Source: Tillus elongatus (lineage: Eukaryota > Arthropoda > Insecta > Coleoptera > Cleridae). Taken from it: 64,000 nucleotides of DNA. The translations under genes were made by a program, and so were the position numbers. The stretch lies in contig OZ023267.1 in NCBI GenBank assembly GCA_964006375.1, positions 30,237,094 to 30,301,093 on the forward strand. The letters run 5' to 3'. Below, one piece after another: positions 24,249 to 34,933 of this stretch. The notes beneath the pieces were generated by a model that did not search any database, was not told the origin of the DNA, and saw only the letters and a list, made by a program, of their open reading frames with translations. The stretch's first letter is position 1. The number at the start of each line of letters is the position of its first letter.

Positions 24249-24251
<3 letters not shown>
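23456..24251 (+). repeat. family G body (copy 2)
   Basis: Same landmark order as at 9511-10487. At 23678 the cctgtatatatg position is expanded to tgtatatatatatataagca, a short (TA) tract. Confidence 0.6.
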
Positions 24252-24340
<89 letters not shown>

Positions 24341-24363
24341 CATACATACATACATACATAGAT
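24252..24363. repeat. (TA)n microsatellite 8 with (CATA)n edge
   Basis: About 85 bp of TA followed by six catA units and a gatacatt end. Confidence 0.95.
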
Positions 24364-24560
24364 ACATTCGAACTGAACGGACCCCGTATATGGGTTCTAG
24401 GAGGCCTAGTTTGCGCTCATTTCATGAATTTTTTTTTAATTCAAAAGTCGCGATATCCTCAAGAAAATTCATCAAGACAAATATTTTAAATTTAAATGGA
24501 CCTTGGAGATCAGTTTTAGAGGTCATAATTCGCGGTTGAAGACATTTAAATTTTCTCTGA
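24364..24560 (+). repeat. family G right arm
   Basis: ggaccccgtatatgggttct, aggcctagtttgcgctcatt and aaaagtcgcgatatcctcaa. A related ggaccttggagatcagtttt segment follows at about 24500. Confidence 0.55.
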
Positions 24561-24701
24561 AGCTAGAAAATTAAAGTTGGTCAGATCAGGTCAGGTCAGG
24601 TAAGGACTGCAATCCCGTTTAAAACACTTTGTGTTACAAATTTCATTAAAGTTACAAAAGTTTTCCAGAAGTAAATTAAATTGTTAACAAAGGAAATGTA
24701 A

Positions 24702-25976
24702 AGGGTGGGCCATCTAACGTTTGGAATTGGAACGATAGGTTATTTTGAGGTTGGAAGGTTTGATGACATTTCCTATGTGACAGGAAGTTAGTTTTATGTT
24801 TGACATTAATGAAATGGATCGCTTTTCGCTTGAACAAAGTTGGGAAATATTAAGAACTTATTTCCAAAATGGTGAGTCTTTTACTCAAACTGTAAGAAAT
24901 TTACGAAAAAATTGACAAAAAGGTAGTGCCAAAAACGCAGTTTGTGGATCAATTTGTGAAGAGAGTTCGTGAAACTGGATTGTTGTTGGATAAAACAACT
25001 CGTCCAGTGCTCCCAATCAAAAATATCGCTGCTGTTGCTCAGAGTATGCGTGAACAACCATTAACATCAACTCGTCATGGTTCTTAAGAATTGAACATTT
25101 CACGCACTTCTTTGAGAAGAATGTTGCATAAAGATCTAGGTATGAATGCGTACAAAGTTCAATTAGTGCAAGAGCTGAAGCCGCATGAGCATCAGATGCG
25201 TTTTCGGTTTGCTCAATGGGCCAAAGACCGCTTGATCGAAGATGAGCATTTAAACCGAAAAATCATCTTTTCAGATGAAGCTCATTTTCACCTCGGAGGA
25301 TATGTCAATAAGCAAAATTGTCGTATCTGAGGCCCAGAAAATCCACATGGCATCGTGGAGAAACCAATGCATCCACAACGATTGACTGTCTGGTGCGGAT
25401 TTTGGCCTGGCAACATTATTGGGCCATTTTTCTTCGAAAATGAGCAAGGAAACGCCGTTACGGTGAATGGCGATGGCTACCGCGCCATGCTAAGAGATTT
25501 TTTGTTTCCCAAAATTGAAGAGTATGACATAGACGACATTTGGTTTCAACAGGTGGCGCAACGTGCCACACAGACAACGTAACAATCGATATTTTGCGCA
25601 CTGTTTTTGAAAATCGCATAATCAGCCGAAATGCTGATGCCAATTGGCCACGTCGAAGCTGCGATTTGACTCCGTTGGACCTTTTTTTGTGGGGAGCCGT
25701 TAAGGACAAGTGTTACGCTAACCACCCAGAGACGATTAACGACTTGAAACATGAAATCGAAGTTGCCATTGCGAAATAGAGGCCCAAACAATCGAAAATG
25801 TACTGAAAAATTGGACTGATCGAATGGGGTGTTGTAAGGCTTGCCATCGCAGTCATTTGAATGATGTTGGCTTCCATTCCTAAATGGAAAGGTTTAATCT
25901 TATAACTCATAACTTTGAAAAAATATTCATTGTTTTTTTATAGCCGATTAAAATTCCAAATCCTAAATGACACCCC
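24702..25976 (+). mobile_element. Tc1/mariner-superfamily element (DUF4817-type), about 1.28 kb
   Basis: Left end gggtgggccatctaacgttt; the right end reverse-complemented reads gggggtgtcatttaggattt (13 of 20 match, then TGGAATT shared). It spans one transposase gene (24797-25860) and ends at a C-rich run (25968-25990). No clean target duplication was identified. Confidence 0.7.
24797..25860 (+). pseudogene. broken DUF4817-type transposase
   Basis: Starts MFDINEMDRFSLEQSWEIL with the N-terminal helix-turn-helix region, then has a stop near 24912 and another at 25086. From 25091 the frame reads ISRTSLRRMLHKDLG (second HTH) and KIIFSDEAHFHLGGYVN with the first catalytic Asp. A TGG-to-TGA type stop at 25328 follows. 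Then AVTVNGDGYRAMLRDFLFP, and a one-base deletion near 25555 within the codon for the second catalytic Asp (expected in a QQDGATCH block) throws the frame. The next frame carries GGATCHTDN and RRSCDLTPLDLFLWG with the third Asp at about 25671. Clearly inactive. Confidence 0.85.
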
Positions 25977-26263
25977 CCCCCCTCCCCCCCGTTACCTGCC
26001 AATTTTATTTGATGATGATTGTTAATTGCTTGTTAATGATTTTGTTTTACTCAAACCAATCAAGACTGTGGTTGGACACTGTGTATGGAAACTGAAACGA
26101 AAAATCAAAATCACCAAAAAAAAAAACACAAAAATAATAACTGACAGTTGCTCCAGATACGTATTTCGACAACAAAGTTGGCATCAGCAGTAGCTGTCGC
26201 TAAAGTAACTTTGTGGGCAAAATTATCCCATTTATATGCCCAAACTTACACTAAAACTAATGT

Positions 26264-26452
26264 AATACCGATGATGCAATACCGGATGATGATGCAATAC
26301 CGGATGATGATGCAATACCGGATGATGATGCAATACCGGATGATGATGCAATATAGGATGATGATGCAATACCGGATGATGATGTAATACCGGATGATGA
26401 TGCAATACCGGATGATGAAGCAATACCGGATGATGATGCAATACGTATGATG
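26264..26452 (+). repeat. 18-bp minisatellite, about 10 units
   Basis: Unit ataccggatgatgatgca repeated with a few substitutions (atatagg at 26352, gatgtaata at 26380). In one frame it reads as a QYRMMM repeat, but no gene context supports translation. Confidence 0.9.
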
Positions 26453-26911
26453 AAATATCCGGACGTTGCAACAACCCTATGATGCAATATAGTATGCCTC
26501 AGTACCGGATGATGCAACACCGAATGACGTAACACCGGGTGACGTAAAGGCGATTGTTGTGTTAGCGGATACGCCCAACTGGTTGTGTCGATGTTGCCGT
26601 TGATTTGATCATTGCTTCAGTTGTGCGGCGTCGGTAGTTTCGAATCTCGTAGAAAAGTTGCTTCTATGAGGTTCCTTTAAAGCTTTTAAGTAATTTGATA
26701 GATTGTGCAGAACTGCTTGGACAGATTTCATTTCTTGTTCTTAAAATAAATGATAGAAGTTATGATAGTTTATTTCTTCTGATTGGCGGAAAAATGTTGC
26801 TTATCAGATCGGCTAGTTATACCATTGTTATTATTTCTAAACGTCATAACGTCTGTGTTTGACATGGTTAAAGGAAATTAAAGGCTTTTACTACCAAACT
26901 GATTTATTCTC
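26453..26911. other. no recognised feature
   Basis: No gene found. The part from about 26860 to 26911, read on the minus strand, is probably the sequence downstream of the PLE fragment's hammerhead. Confidence 0.35.
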
Positions 26912-26915
26912 AAAA

Positions 26916-26955
26916 CCCTACGCGTTTCAACACATTAACGTGCCATCTTCAGGGG
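26916..26955 (-). ncRNA. hammerhead ribozyme core, second PLE family
   Basis: On the minus strand: stem I CCC (26955-26953) pairs with GGG (26918-26916); the core CTGAAGA fits CUGANGA exactly; stem II GGCAC/GTGTT (with two G-U pairs) closes a short loop; GAAA follows; a three-pair loopless stem III ACG/CGT ends at cleavage-site A. All invariant core bases are present. This is the minimal short-stem-III type I hammerhead reported in PLEs of many animals. It lies just downstream of a GIY-YIG fragment on the same strand, the expected place. Confidence 0.72.
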
Positions 26956-26959
26956 TTTA

Positions 26960-27420
26960 GACATAGAACGGCAATTTCAAAAAGTGCTGAATTGATGGGA
27001 CCCATGTCTGAATTTATCAAATTGTGTGATTTCTAAACTTTCCAAAGCATCTAACTTGCGATAATCCGTGGTTACTTTGAATAACTTAAGATTACTATCG
27101 CCTACCTTATGTCCAGAGTCAATCATATGTTGGGCAACACTAGATTTTTGTGCTTTATTGAATCTGAAATGAGTCATGTTTTTATTAAGCTCCGCGTTTG
27201 CCCAATATAGATTTTCTCACAATTATTACAAGATATTTGATAAATGCTCGATTTTTGTAGGAAGTCCATAGTATCCTTTGGTCCACCCAAAAGGCTGTTC
27301 AAATTTTCAAATTTATAAACAACTCTCACATCATTAGCTTTGAATATTTTCTCTAACCCTTTTGTAAGAAAAAGATAGAAAGGTAGTACCGCGAATTTTC
27401 AGGCTTCAATGTCGCAATGT
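26960..27420 (-). pseudogene. diverged Penelope-like element, GIY-YIG end
   Basis: On the minus strand: AVLPFYLFLTKGLEKIFKAN, then VVYKFENLNSLLGGPKDT and SIYQISCNNCEKIYIGQTR, aligned with the FLPYIKGVTDKISRIF, LSNLIKTPKD and GVYEIPCSDC...YVGQT blocks of the complete PLE at 5360-8092. After a frame change it continues HFRFNKAQKSSVAQHMIDSG and ALESLEITQFDK, with the Glu of the nuclease C-terminal part. The sequence is far from the first PLE, so it is another lineage. The RT is not present in recognisable form. Confidence 0.82.
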
Positions 27421-27539
27421 CGACATTTTCCACATATGCTTACTAAATAATCTATACACAATTTCTGGAAATAAACCGTTACAAATCGCAATATCTAAAA
27501 TTTCCTATATCACTGAATTACCGCTTACTGCTCAAAGGA

Positions 27540-27926
27540 AAAGTGAGTAACCTCCGCCATGGCCGGTCCCAAGCCCGGCTGAGAAAGGAGGAGGGATCCA
27601 TCCCTCAGTCATGAGGGATGTAACACCGTAACCATACCTAGTCATGTCTTAGGAGGGACAGAAATGCTTGCCTTAATCGGCCGACATTGCGAGCAGAGAC
27701 CTCTATAAAAAACCCACATCGCAAGGTCTTTGGCGGGTTGGTGCCGAAGCGATGATACTTTTGGCCGATATAGCCGGGTCTTGGCAGTTTGGTAACTCTG
27801 CACCTAACGTAATCCTCCGCAGGGAAACCGGGCGACCTCCCTGCGTATAAATGCCTCTTCATGGAATGCGGAGCTCTTCCATGGAGGTTAACCACAATTT
27901 TCCCCAGCTGCTCGTGGAAATAGAAC
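27540..27926 (+). other. LINE 5' untranslated-like region
   Basis: GC-richer than its surroundings and directly upstream of a DUF4780-like ORF1, so probably the 5' UTR and internal promoter region of the LINE. No motif is decisive. Confidence 0.4.
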
Positions 27927-29063
27927 ATGGACACGACAGATAGCACAGACCCAAACGAGATGGGTAATAATACTATCGATATCCAGGCAACTGGAGAACC
28001 CATGGAGGTAGAAATTGGGGTTGTCTCCTCTCTTAGCGCCAAACCGATGGAGGGGGGACGGGGGTCATCCTCTCCCTATCCTCCAAATCTTTGTCTTCCG
28101 ATGAGGAGTGGGAGCTTCTAAAGTCTCCCTTTCGCCACACGGAGGAGCGGAGGAAAAAACAGCGACTGCCTGGATCCATAAGGAGACAGCTTAGTCGTCT
28201 GCTCAAGGCAGGTGTGCCATATTCAAGCGCCTTGAGTTAGGTACTGGCGAAAGTCGGGTCCCGCCGGGATCGGGTGGTGGCTGAAGGCTCTGAGGGTACG
28301 ATAAAACGACCCAAGGAGTCTGATGTCTCTACCGAGGATGCCGTCAGCGGAAAGCGACTCCGGTCAGACGGCAGCACACCATAAGAGAGGACAAAAAAGC
28401 CCCGAGAGGGTGCTTTTAGGAAGATGTTCAGGGAGGGATGAGAGTGGACATTATCCACTCTGAATATCCCTCCCCCCACTGAATAATGAACAACTGCTGC
28501 TTCTGCAGAGGTCTATCCTGAAGGCTGTGCAGTGCAGTTGAGATGAAAAGCCAAGTATAAGGTTTCGAGGCTGTGCAAATCGGCCTGGCTGGCTCCTTAT
28601 TGCTTGTGGCGACGAAGTTAGCTCGCTTTGGCTGGAGCGAGTAGTTGGGGGGCTCCAGCCGTGGCAAGGCGCTCGTCTCAAGCTGGTGAGAGGACATGAC
28701 CTCCCAAAGCCCCACGTCGATGTGACATCTATCCCGGACTGGGTGGATTTGTCATTGACGCCCAAGGATGTGCTCACCAGACTGAGAAGAATGAATGATG
28801 GTCTGAACACTCAGGAGTGGACTGTACTACACCGAAAAGCGGGGGGACCATCAGGACAGACATGGACATTTTCGGTTGACGAAATGTCCATGGGCACGCT
28901 GGAGGGAATTGGCTTCAGACCATCCTTTGGCTTTGGGCAAGTATTGTTCCGGCCGAGGGTAAGGGGGTCTGCGGTTGAGCATAAACCCACAACCTCTACT
29001 ACCACCATCGCCAGTCAGCCCATGGCGACTGGAGCAGGCCCTTCCGAGAGTGGAGGGGGTTAA
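27927..29063 (+). pseudogene. R1/I-like LINE ORF1 with DUF4780-like domain
   Basis: A start at 27927 (MDTTDSTDPNEMGNNTIDI) gives 64 codons before a stop at about 28119. The sequence then needs several frame changes and holds a mid-part with LNNEQLLLLQRSILKAVQCS. From about 28670 the frame is clean to the TAA at 29061-29063: PDWVDLSLTPKDVLTRLRRM, TQEWTVLHRKAGG, TWTFSVDEMSMGTLEG and FGFGQVLFRPR. The W-x-V...G-x-x-x-x-FSVD...L...FGxGxxxFRP pattern is shared with 52424-52750 and fits the DUF4780 domain of insect LINE ORF1 proteins, thought to bind element RNA. Confidence 0.7.
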
Positions 29064-29364
29064 ATCCCACCGGCTATACCCTCAGAAAGTGGCACCGCAG
29101 GGGGAATTAAATCCACCAGCAGAATAGGCCCTAATAGAGGAGGTGGCAGGATACTTCCTTCTACTAGAACCTCTTGAGGGAAACAACAGGGGAGAGGAAG
29201 ATTTACCCCTCGCACGACTAGCATAGATAGACCCTCCTCTGGGAAGCTTGGTAATCGAGCTTCAGTAAACAAGGATGGCCCTGCATCCTAAATCCTAATC
29301 CTATCCTAATCCAAAACCTATTTCCTTACCCTTCCCACTTTTTGACCATCCCCATTATTGTCCC

Positions 29365-29466
29365 ATGACCACCACTATTAGGTGCATACAAGCAAATCTG
29401 CATAATGCTAAGGCTGCAACATACCTCATAACACAACATATGTTTATTTGCACTATTTCTAGCCAC
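29365..29466 (+). pseudogene. LINE ORF2 start (endonuclease N-terminus only)
   Basis: ATG at 29365 opens [20 protein letters not shown], the usual first strand of an APE-type LINE endonuclease (compare MRLRFLQVNLQHSRAAT at 52710). It diverges after about 20 codons and stops. The rest of ORF2 is missing, so this LINE is cut at its 3' side rather than its 5' side. Confidence 0.65.
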
Positions 29467-29539
29467 ATGTAAAGTGTCACTCCAGTTACTCTGATACTTA
29501 CAAAAATATAGCGTTTTCAAAAAGTTTTCCCCCATTTTC

Positions 29540-29880
<341 letters not shown>

Positions 29881-31074
29881 TTTGCTAATAATGTCAACAA
29901 ATCAATAACAAAATAATAAACAATATCCTAAATGTTTAAATCTTTCTCTTTTCGTTTTACAATAAGTCCTAAAAATGAGTTCCGTTCTTTTCAATGCATC
30001 GACGAACTCATTTTCTCATAGATTTTCTACCTTCTATAAAAACAGCAGGTTTATTTCTTATAACTTTATAACCAGCAAACATCCGTTGATATATTTCTTT
30101 CAAAGCCGAAAACATGTACTTTGTATATTAGATATTCTAAGTAAGCCTTTAAAAAATATCCAATGGATATAAATCTGGAGAACGAGATGGCCAATCTACA
30201 ATGAGACAAAAAAAAATCCTGGAGACAGAGAGCCATGGTTGAGACGACGACGTGACACCTCCTTTAGTCTATGATAATGATAATGTCGAGGTTGACTGAC
30301 GACATCGTTTAATATCAGAATTTTTAAAAGTATGATTTTGAATTCCCAATAAAAGATGAATTATTTTTCTCTTATGCGTTAAGAAATGAAGAGCGACCTA
30401 GTGCTTGGATTTTTAAATTATGCAACGTAATTATGAAATTTTGATTACATTTATTTTCGCTGCTTCAAATATCGTTGCACACAACCGTGAGCGAAAACAT
30501 CATCACCCTTGTTTCATATATTTCGTAAAGGCTGGTCCGTATTCTAGATTTATACGGACGCAATATTAAATCATCCCCGAGCGGCTTTTATTAAATATAA
30601 ACCAGAAATTCTAGATATACGAGCAAGCATTAATTAATTTCAACAGAATAATTATTAAAAGCCGTCTGGATTTACGCTACACCAGCGAATTTCTCTTTTA
30701 GACAAGTTTCTGTACAGTGTTTATACATTTGAGTATGTCACCATGTGTCTAAAACAGTATACACACTACTCAAAGTAGGCGCTGGAACTACCGCAACTGA
30801 CAAATGATACGCCTAATCAAATTTATCATCCAGACAATCAGCCGCTTGCTTTACAGCTCAAATTTTCCTGAAACCACTGTAAATACAGGTATAACAGGCA
30901 AAAGACAAATGCAAAGCTGCATAATTGAGGCATAGACGTAGACAAGAATATTAAAGTGAGGTTTACATCATTTAGGGTAAATAAAGTAGGGTAAATCGTA
31001 CCACTTTTAATGTTTTTAAGATTTTTTCTTACCAGTAGACTCCAAGTATATAACGAAATAACTATTTAGTTAAA
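29881..31074. other. no recognised feature
   Basis: About 1.2 kb with no supported gene, repeat or RNA. A 65-codon frame at 29975-30172 has no recognised domain. Confidence 0.35.
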
Positions 31075-31688
31075 AAAAGTCGCGACGCAGCAAGTGCGTC
31101 ATGGAAGTGCATTTTTATAAAAATGTTTTTAATAGCAAACATGTTTCTTTAAAGCAAGCAGCAATCAATTTGGTTACCGGTATAACCTATATAGTAGCAA
31201 TAATGTGCCATATTTTATCAAAATAACTTATTGTTTGACAATGTACAAAAAATTTTCCGCAATTAAACTTAAAATGTTAGTTTGATACCCAACAAACCTT
31301 AGGTTAATAGCAAATTGGGTAATTGCAATTTGAAGCATTTAATGAAAATTTTCTACCAAAATGGACTTACTGCGTCTCGATTTGATCAAAAATGCAAAAA
31401 TTATAAAATAGGGGGAGTCCAAAAAAAATGTGTAAGGACCACCAACGACTTATAGGTCAGCCGGTGATTGTCAAAATAATTTTATAAGATGCAGCTCAGA
31501 ACAACCTATAACTAACTCATAAATTTTTTTCTCGTATCTTGTATAATACTAATTATATTGAGCTTTACCGGCGAAATGCGTCACCCTGTATATATGTAGA
31601 TAGATAAAAACTGAATGTAAACCAGGATATGGATTCTAGGGCGCCTAGTTTGCGCTCATTTGCAGAAATCTTTTTAAAATTCTAAAAT
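31075..31688 (+). repeat. family G copy, left flank of a local duplication
   Basis: Has the terminal motif gacgcagcaagtgcgtcatg (31085) and body to about 31688. The segment 31152-31688 is repeated almost unchanged at 32445-32980. Confidence 0.7.
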
Positions 31689-32444
31689 TCTACTTTCTTC
31701 GCATCCCAACACACAGCTCAAATCCCTTGGATCCCCTTCTTACTACAAAACCTGAATGCTATAAGATATCAGTCATCGCTCAGGCTACGGCATGGTCACC
31801 GCTTCCTACGCAATGTAACTCGAGGTCACACAGTCATCACACCCACGTAATGTTTGGCATTGCAACTCCGCGAACTGTGACGAAATGCGGCATTACTTTT
31901 CCTCATTGCCATGGGAATCTGTCTGCTTCTCTCATCCTGACCCCTCTGATATCTCACAAAACCTCACCGAAGCTATCCAAGCTGGCATGAAATTACTCTT
32001 CAGCCACTCAAAAGCCCTGGTTTTCTAAATTCTGTGACAAGGCCAGACTTGAAAAGGTCAAATCTCACAAAACGCTTCTACACAATCCTAGTCAAGAAAA
32101 CCGTTAAGCATTTAACGACGCAAGAAACCGCCATGTCCGAATTCTTTTTGAGGCAAAAAACTCGTTTAATAACCACATCAAAAACAAAGTCCTCTCAAGC
32201 TCCAACGGCAGCATACCCTTCTGGACTCTTGATAAATTTATTGGGAATAATTTCTGCAAGAGCACGTTCCCACCTCTTGTTTCAGGGGATGGAAGTGTTT
32301 CTACTGCTCTTGGCAAGGCTGAACTTTTGCCTCGTTGTGCGCCGGCAATTCTACTCTCAACCACCAACAGTCCCCAATGTCGCGCATAAAAGAAGGGATA
32401 TCATCTTCAAAACTAAAAAGCCACGAAATATGCTCTCTTAACGC
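31689..32444 (+). pseudogene. internal fragment of CR1/Jockey-like LINE
   Basis: Matches the LINE at 17310-20062 over roughly 17830-18620: the end of the endonuclease (IPTHSSNPLDPLLTTKPECY) and the following linker, with the same order of frames. Both its 5' and 3' ends are missing, and both ends join family G sequence abruptly. No catalytic motif left. Confidence 0.8.
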
Positions 32445-33125
32445 AAGCAGCCATCAATTTAGTTACCGGTATAACCTATATAGTAGAAATAATGTGCCAT
32501 ATTTTATCAAAATAACTTATTGTTTGACAATGTACAAAAATTTTCCGCAATTAAACTTAAAATGTTGGTTTGCTACCCAACAAACATTAGGTTAATAGCA
32601 AATTGGGTAATTGCAATTTGAAGCATTTAATGAAAATTTGCTACCAAAACGGACTTACTGCGTCTCGATTTGATCAAAAATGCAAAAATTATAAAATAAG
32701 GTTGTACGAAAAAAATGTGTAAGGACCACCAACGACTTATGGGTCAGCCGGTGATGATATCAAAATAATTTTATAAGATGCAGCACAGGACAGCCTATAA
32801 CTAACTTATAAAATGTTTTCTCGTATCTGGTATAATACTAATTATATTGAGCTTTACCGGCGAAATGTGTCACCCTGTATATATGTAAATAGATAAAAAC
32901 TGAATGTAAACCAGGATATCGATTCTAAGGTGCCTAGTTTGCGCTCATTTGCAGAAATCTCTTTGAAATTATGAAGTCGCGGGCTTCTCATTAACGTTTT
33001 TTTTTGTATGAAAATTAGCTAAAAATTATAGACCGTTAAACCATAAACTTAACTAAAACTACCGCCAAAGAATCAAATAAAGCGTCTATTTGAAATGAAT
33101 TTTCTGTAAGTATTTTAGTGAAATA
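32445..33125 (+). repeat. family G copy, right flank of the duplication
   Basis: Starts inside the terminal block (aacgcaagcagccatcaatt) and runs through the body to attttagtgaaataaacg, where the LTR-like element interrupts it. The body resumes at 39516. Confidence 0.7.
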
Positions 33126-33415
33126 AACGTGTTCAGAGAACAGGAAAGGTTGGTAGAAGGGCCGTAATAGACGTAGAAACATAATTGTTAAAAACACTTA
33201 AATAATATGTAAAAGTTGTTTAGTTTAATTCTATACAGCAAGGAATGTAAATATTGCAATTAATTAGAGGTCAGAATTGTATCGATTGGCATTGAAAATA
33301 TCACATTTATTATGTAAACAGTACATTCACTGTCCTCTTTTCGAGGTGAACGGTCATAGCGAGTGATATTCCTGTTCTTAGTGAGTGAATAAGCTTAATA
33401 ATAAGTGAAAAAAAT

Positions 33416-34933
33416 ATGAATAAAGAATATAAAAGAGTCCCGCCGGACAAGGGAGGCACCCTTGACTGGATCATGGAGTTGGATAACGAAGAGGTAACGG
33501 AAAAACAAAAAAATACACAGCAGGTAAACACAAATCTTAATATAGGCGAAAGTTCAGCCTCAATCTTAAAAAATACAGTTACAAACACCTTACAAATGAC
33601 GAGCAAGGAAGAATTGGTAAGTAATAAAACTAATAATTCTAATTTAAATTTACAAACAAATAATAATCAAAAACATTTTAACGCAGGTGAAAATGTATAC
33701 GGGTCATTATCTCTTGAACAGACGATTGATAAATCACATACAGAAAAAACAATCGAGAACCGAGAAATAAACAAAACGAAATATCTTTATTCTGACAGAG
33801 ATACTGGCCCGTATATAATATATATACAAAGTAAAACAGGTAATATTGGAAGAATGAATAGAATTGGTGTAGCTAGGATAATCAAAAGTTGCGTGCAGGA
33901 CTTAGGTGACTCGATTAGCTATATAACTAGCGTAGGCGTAAATAGGTTAAAAATTGAATTACGCACAGTTAAAAGCGCAAATAAATTAATTTTATCGGAA
34001 TTATTAGCTAACAAAAATTATGAAGTATATATTCCTCAATTTCTCGTGAGGAGACAAGGAATAATAAGAGGGATAGACTTAGATATAACTGAAAAAGAAT
34101 TAGAATCTCTTATACAAACTATAAATTCCATACCCATACTAAACGTTCGCCGTATGAACCGTAAAATAATAAAAGATGGAATTCCAGAATATGTACCTAC
34201 ATCTACTATATTAGTATCATTTAAAACGAAATATTTACCATCGCACGTTTTTATTGAAAAGCTGCGTTTTGAAGTTGAGCCTTACATACAAAGGGTAATT
34301 CAATGTAATAAATGCTTTAAGTACGGTCATATAAGAGCTCAATGTAAAGGAAGAGATCGATGCAAAAAATGCGGGGGCGATCATCCGGTCTTGGAATGCA
34401 TATCGCAGGAACAACCTCGGTGTATTTCTTGTGGTGGTGATCATGAGGCGACAGACAGAAAACAATGTCCAGAATTTAATAAACAAAAAAATATTAAAAT
34501 TATTATGGGCACAGAAAATATTTCATACAAAGACGCTGCAAACAAATTTCAAAATAGCTACGCCAATGCAACAAAAAATAATCAAAATAGTGAACCAAGG
34601 TATAACCAGAGCAGTTCTAGAAACAGTAGTTACATAACTGTCAGCACTACTAAACGGAAACGACCTGATAACACTGTAGTTGGAGATAATCCAACATTGT
34701 TAGCTCATAATCAAATTTTATCAACTCCAAACATCTTATCGCGTCCTGTAGTAAATCCATACCCTCCCCTATATCATTACAATTTCCGGGAAGGTAATCA
34801 TACAGAAAAAATTTGCAATTCTTTATTAGAATTAATTAAAAACCTAATAAGTGGGGCAGTAAAAATTACGGGGGACGAATTAAAAGACAAAGTATCGTTA
34901 ATTCTTAAACAACAAAATTCGAGTTTAATGTGA
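33416..34933 (+). CDS. I-clade LINE ORF1 (gag-like, three zinc knuckles), 505 aa
   Basis: Intact frame from ATG 33416 to TGA 34931-34933. The N-terminal third is polar, Asn/Thr-rich and probably disordered. A middle RNA-binding-like segment (about 125-285) is followed by three cysteine-histidine knuckles: CNKCFKYGHIRAQC (297-310, CX2CX4HX4C), CKKCGGDHPVLEC (316-328, CX2CX3HX4C) and CISCGGDHEATDRKQC (336-351). LINE ORF1 proteins of this type bind element RNA to form the RNP. The stop overlaps the ORF2 start by one base (TGATG), so ORF2 is probably made by termination-reinitiation. Confidence 0.92.
   Translation: MNKEYKRVPPDKGGTLDWIMELDNEEVTEKQKNTQQVNTNLNIGESSASILKNTVTNTLQMTSKEELVSNKTNNSNLNLQTNNNQKHFNAGENVYGSLSLEQTIDKSHTEKTIENREINKTKYLYSDRDTGPYIIYIQSKTGNIGRMNRIGVARIIKSCVQDLGDSISYITSVGVNRLKIELRTVKSANKLILSELLANKNYEVYIPQFLVRRQGIIRGIDLDITEKELESLIQTINSIPILNVRRMNRKIIKDGIPEYVPTSTILVSFKTKYLPSHVFIEKLRFEVEPYIQRVIQCNKCFKYGHIRAQCKGRDRCKKCGGDHPVLECISQEQPRCISCGGDHEATDRKQCPEFNKQKNIKIIMGTENISYKDAANKFQNSYANATKNNQNSEPRYNQSSSRNSSYITVSTTKRKRPDNTVVGDNPTLLAHNQILSTPNILSRPVVNPYPPLYHYNFREGNHTEKICNSLLELIKNLISGAVKITGDELKDKVSLILKQQNSSLM

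Noticed and set aside
26232..26535. His-rich and Ser-rich minus-strand frames
   Set aside because: Translations of the 18-bp minisatellite in the reverse frames.
29060..29272. Minus-strand Pro/Leu-rich frame
   Set aside because: Complement of the GC-rich LINE 5' region; no family match.
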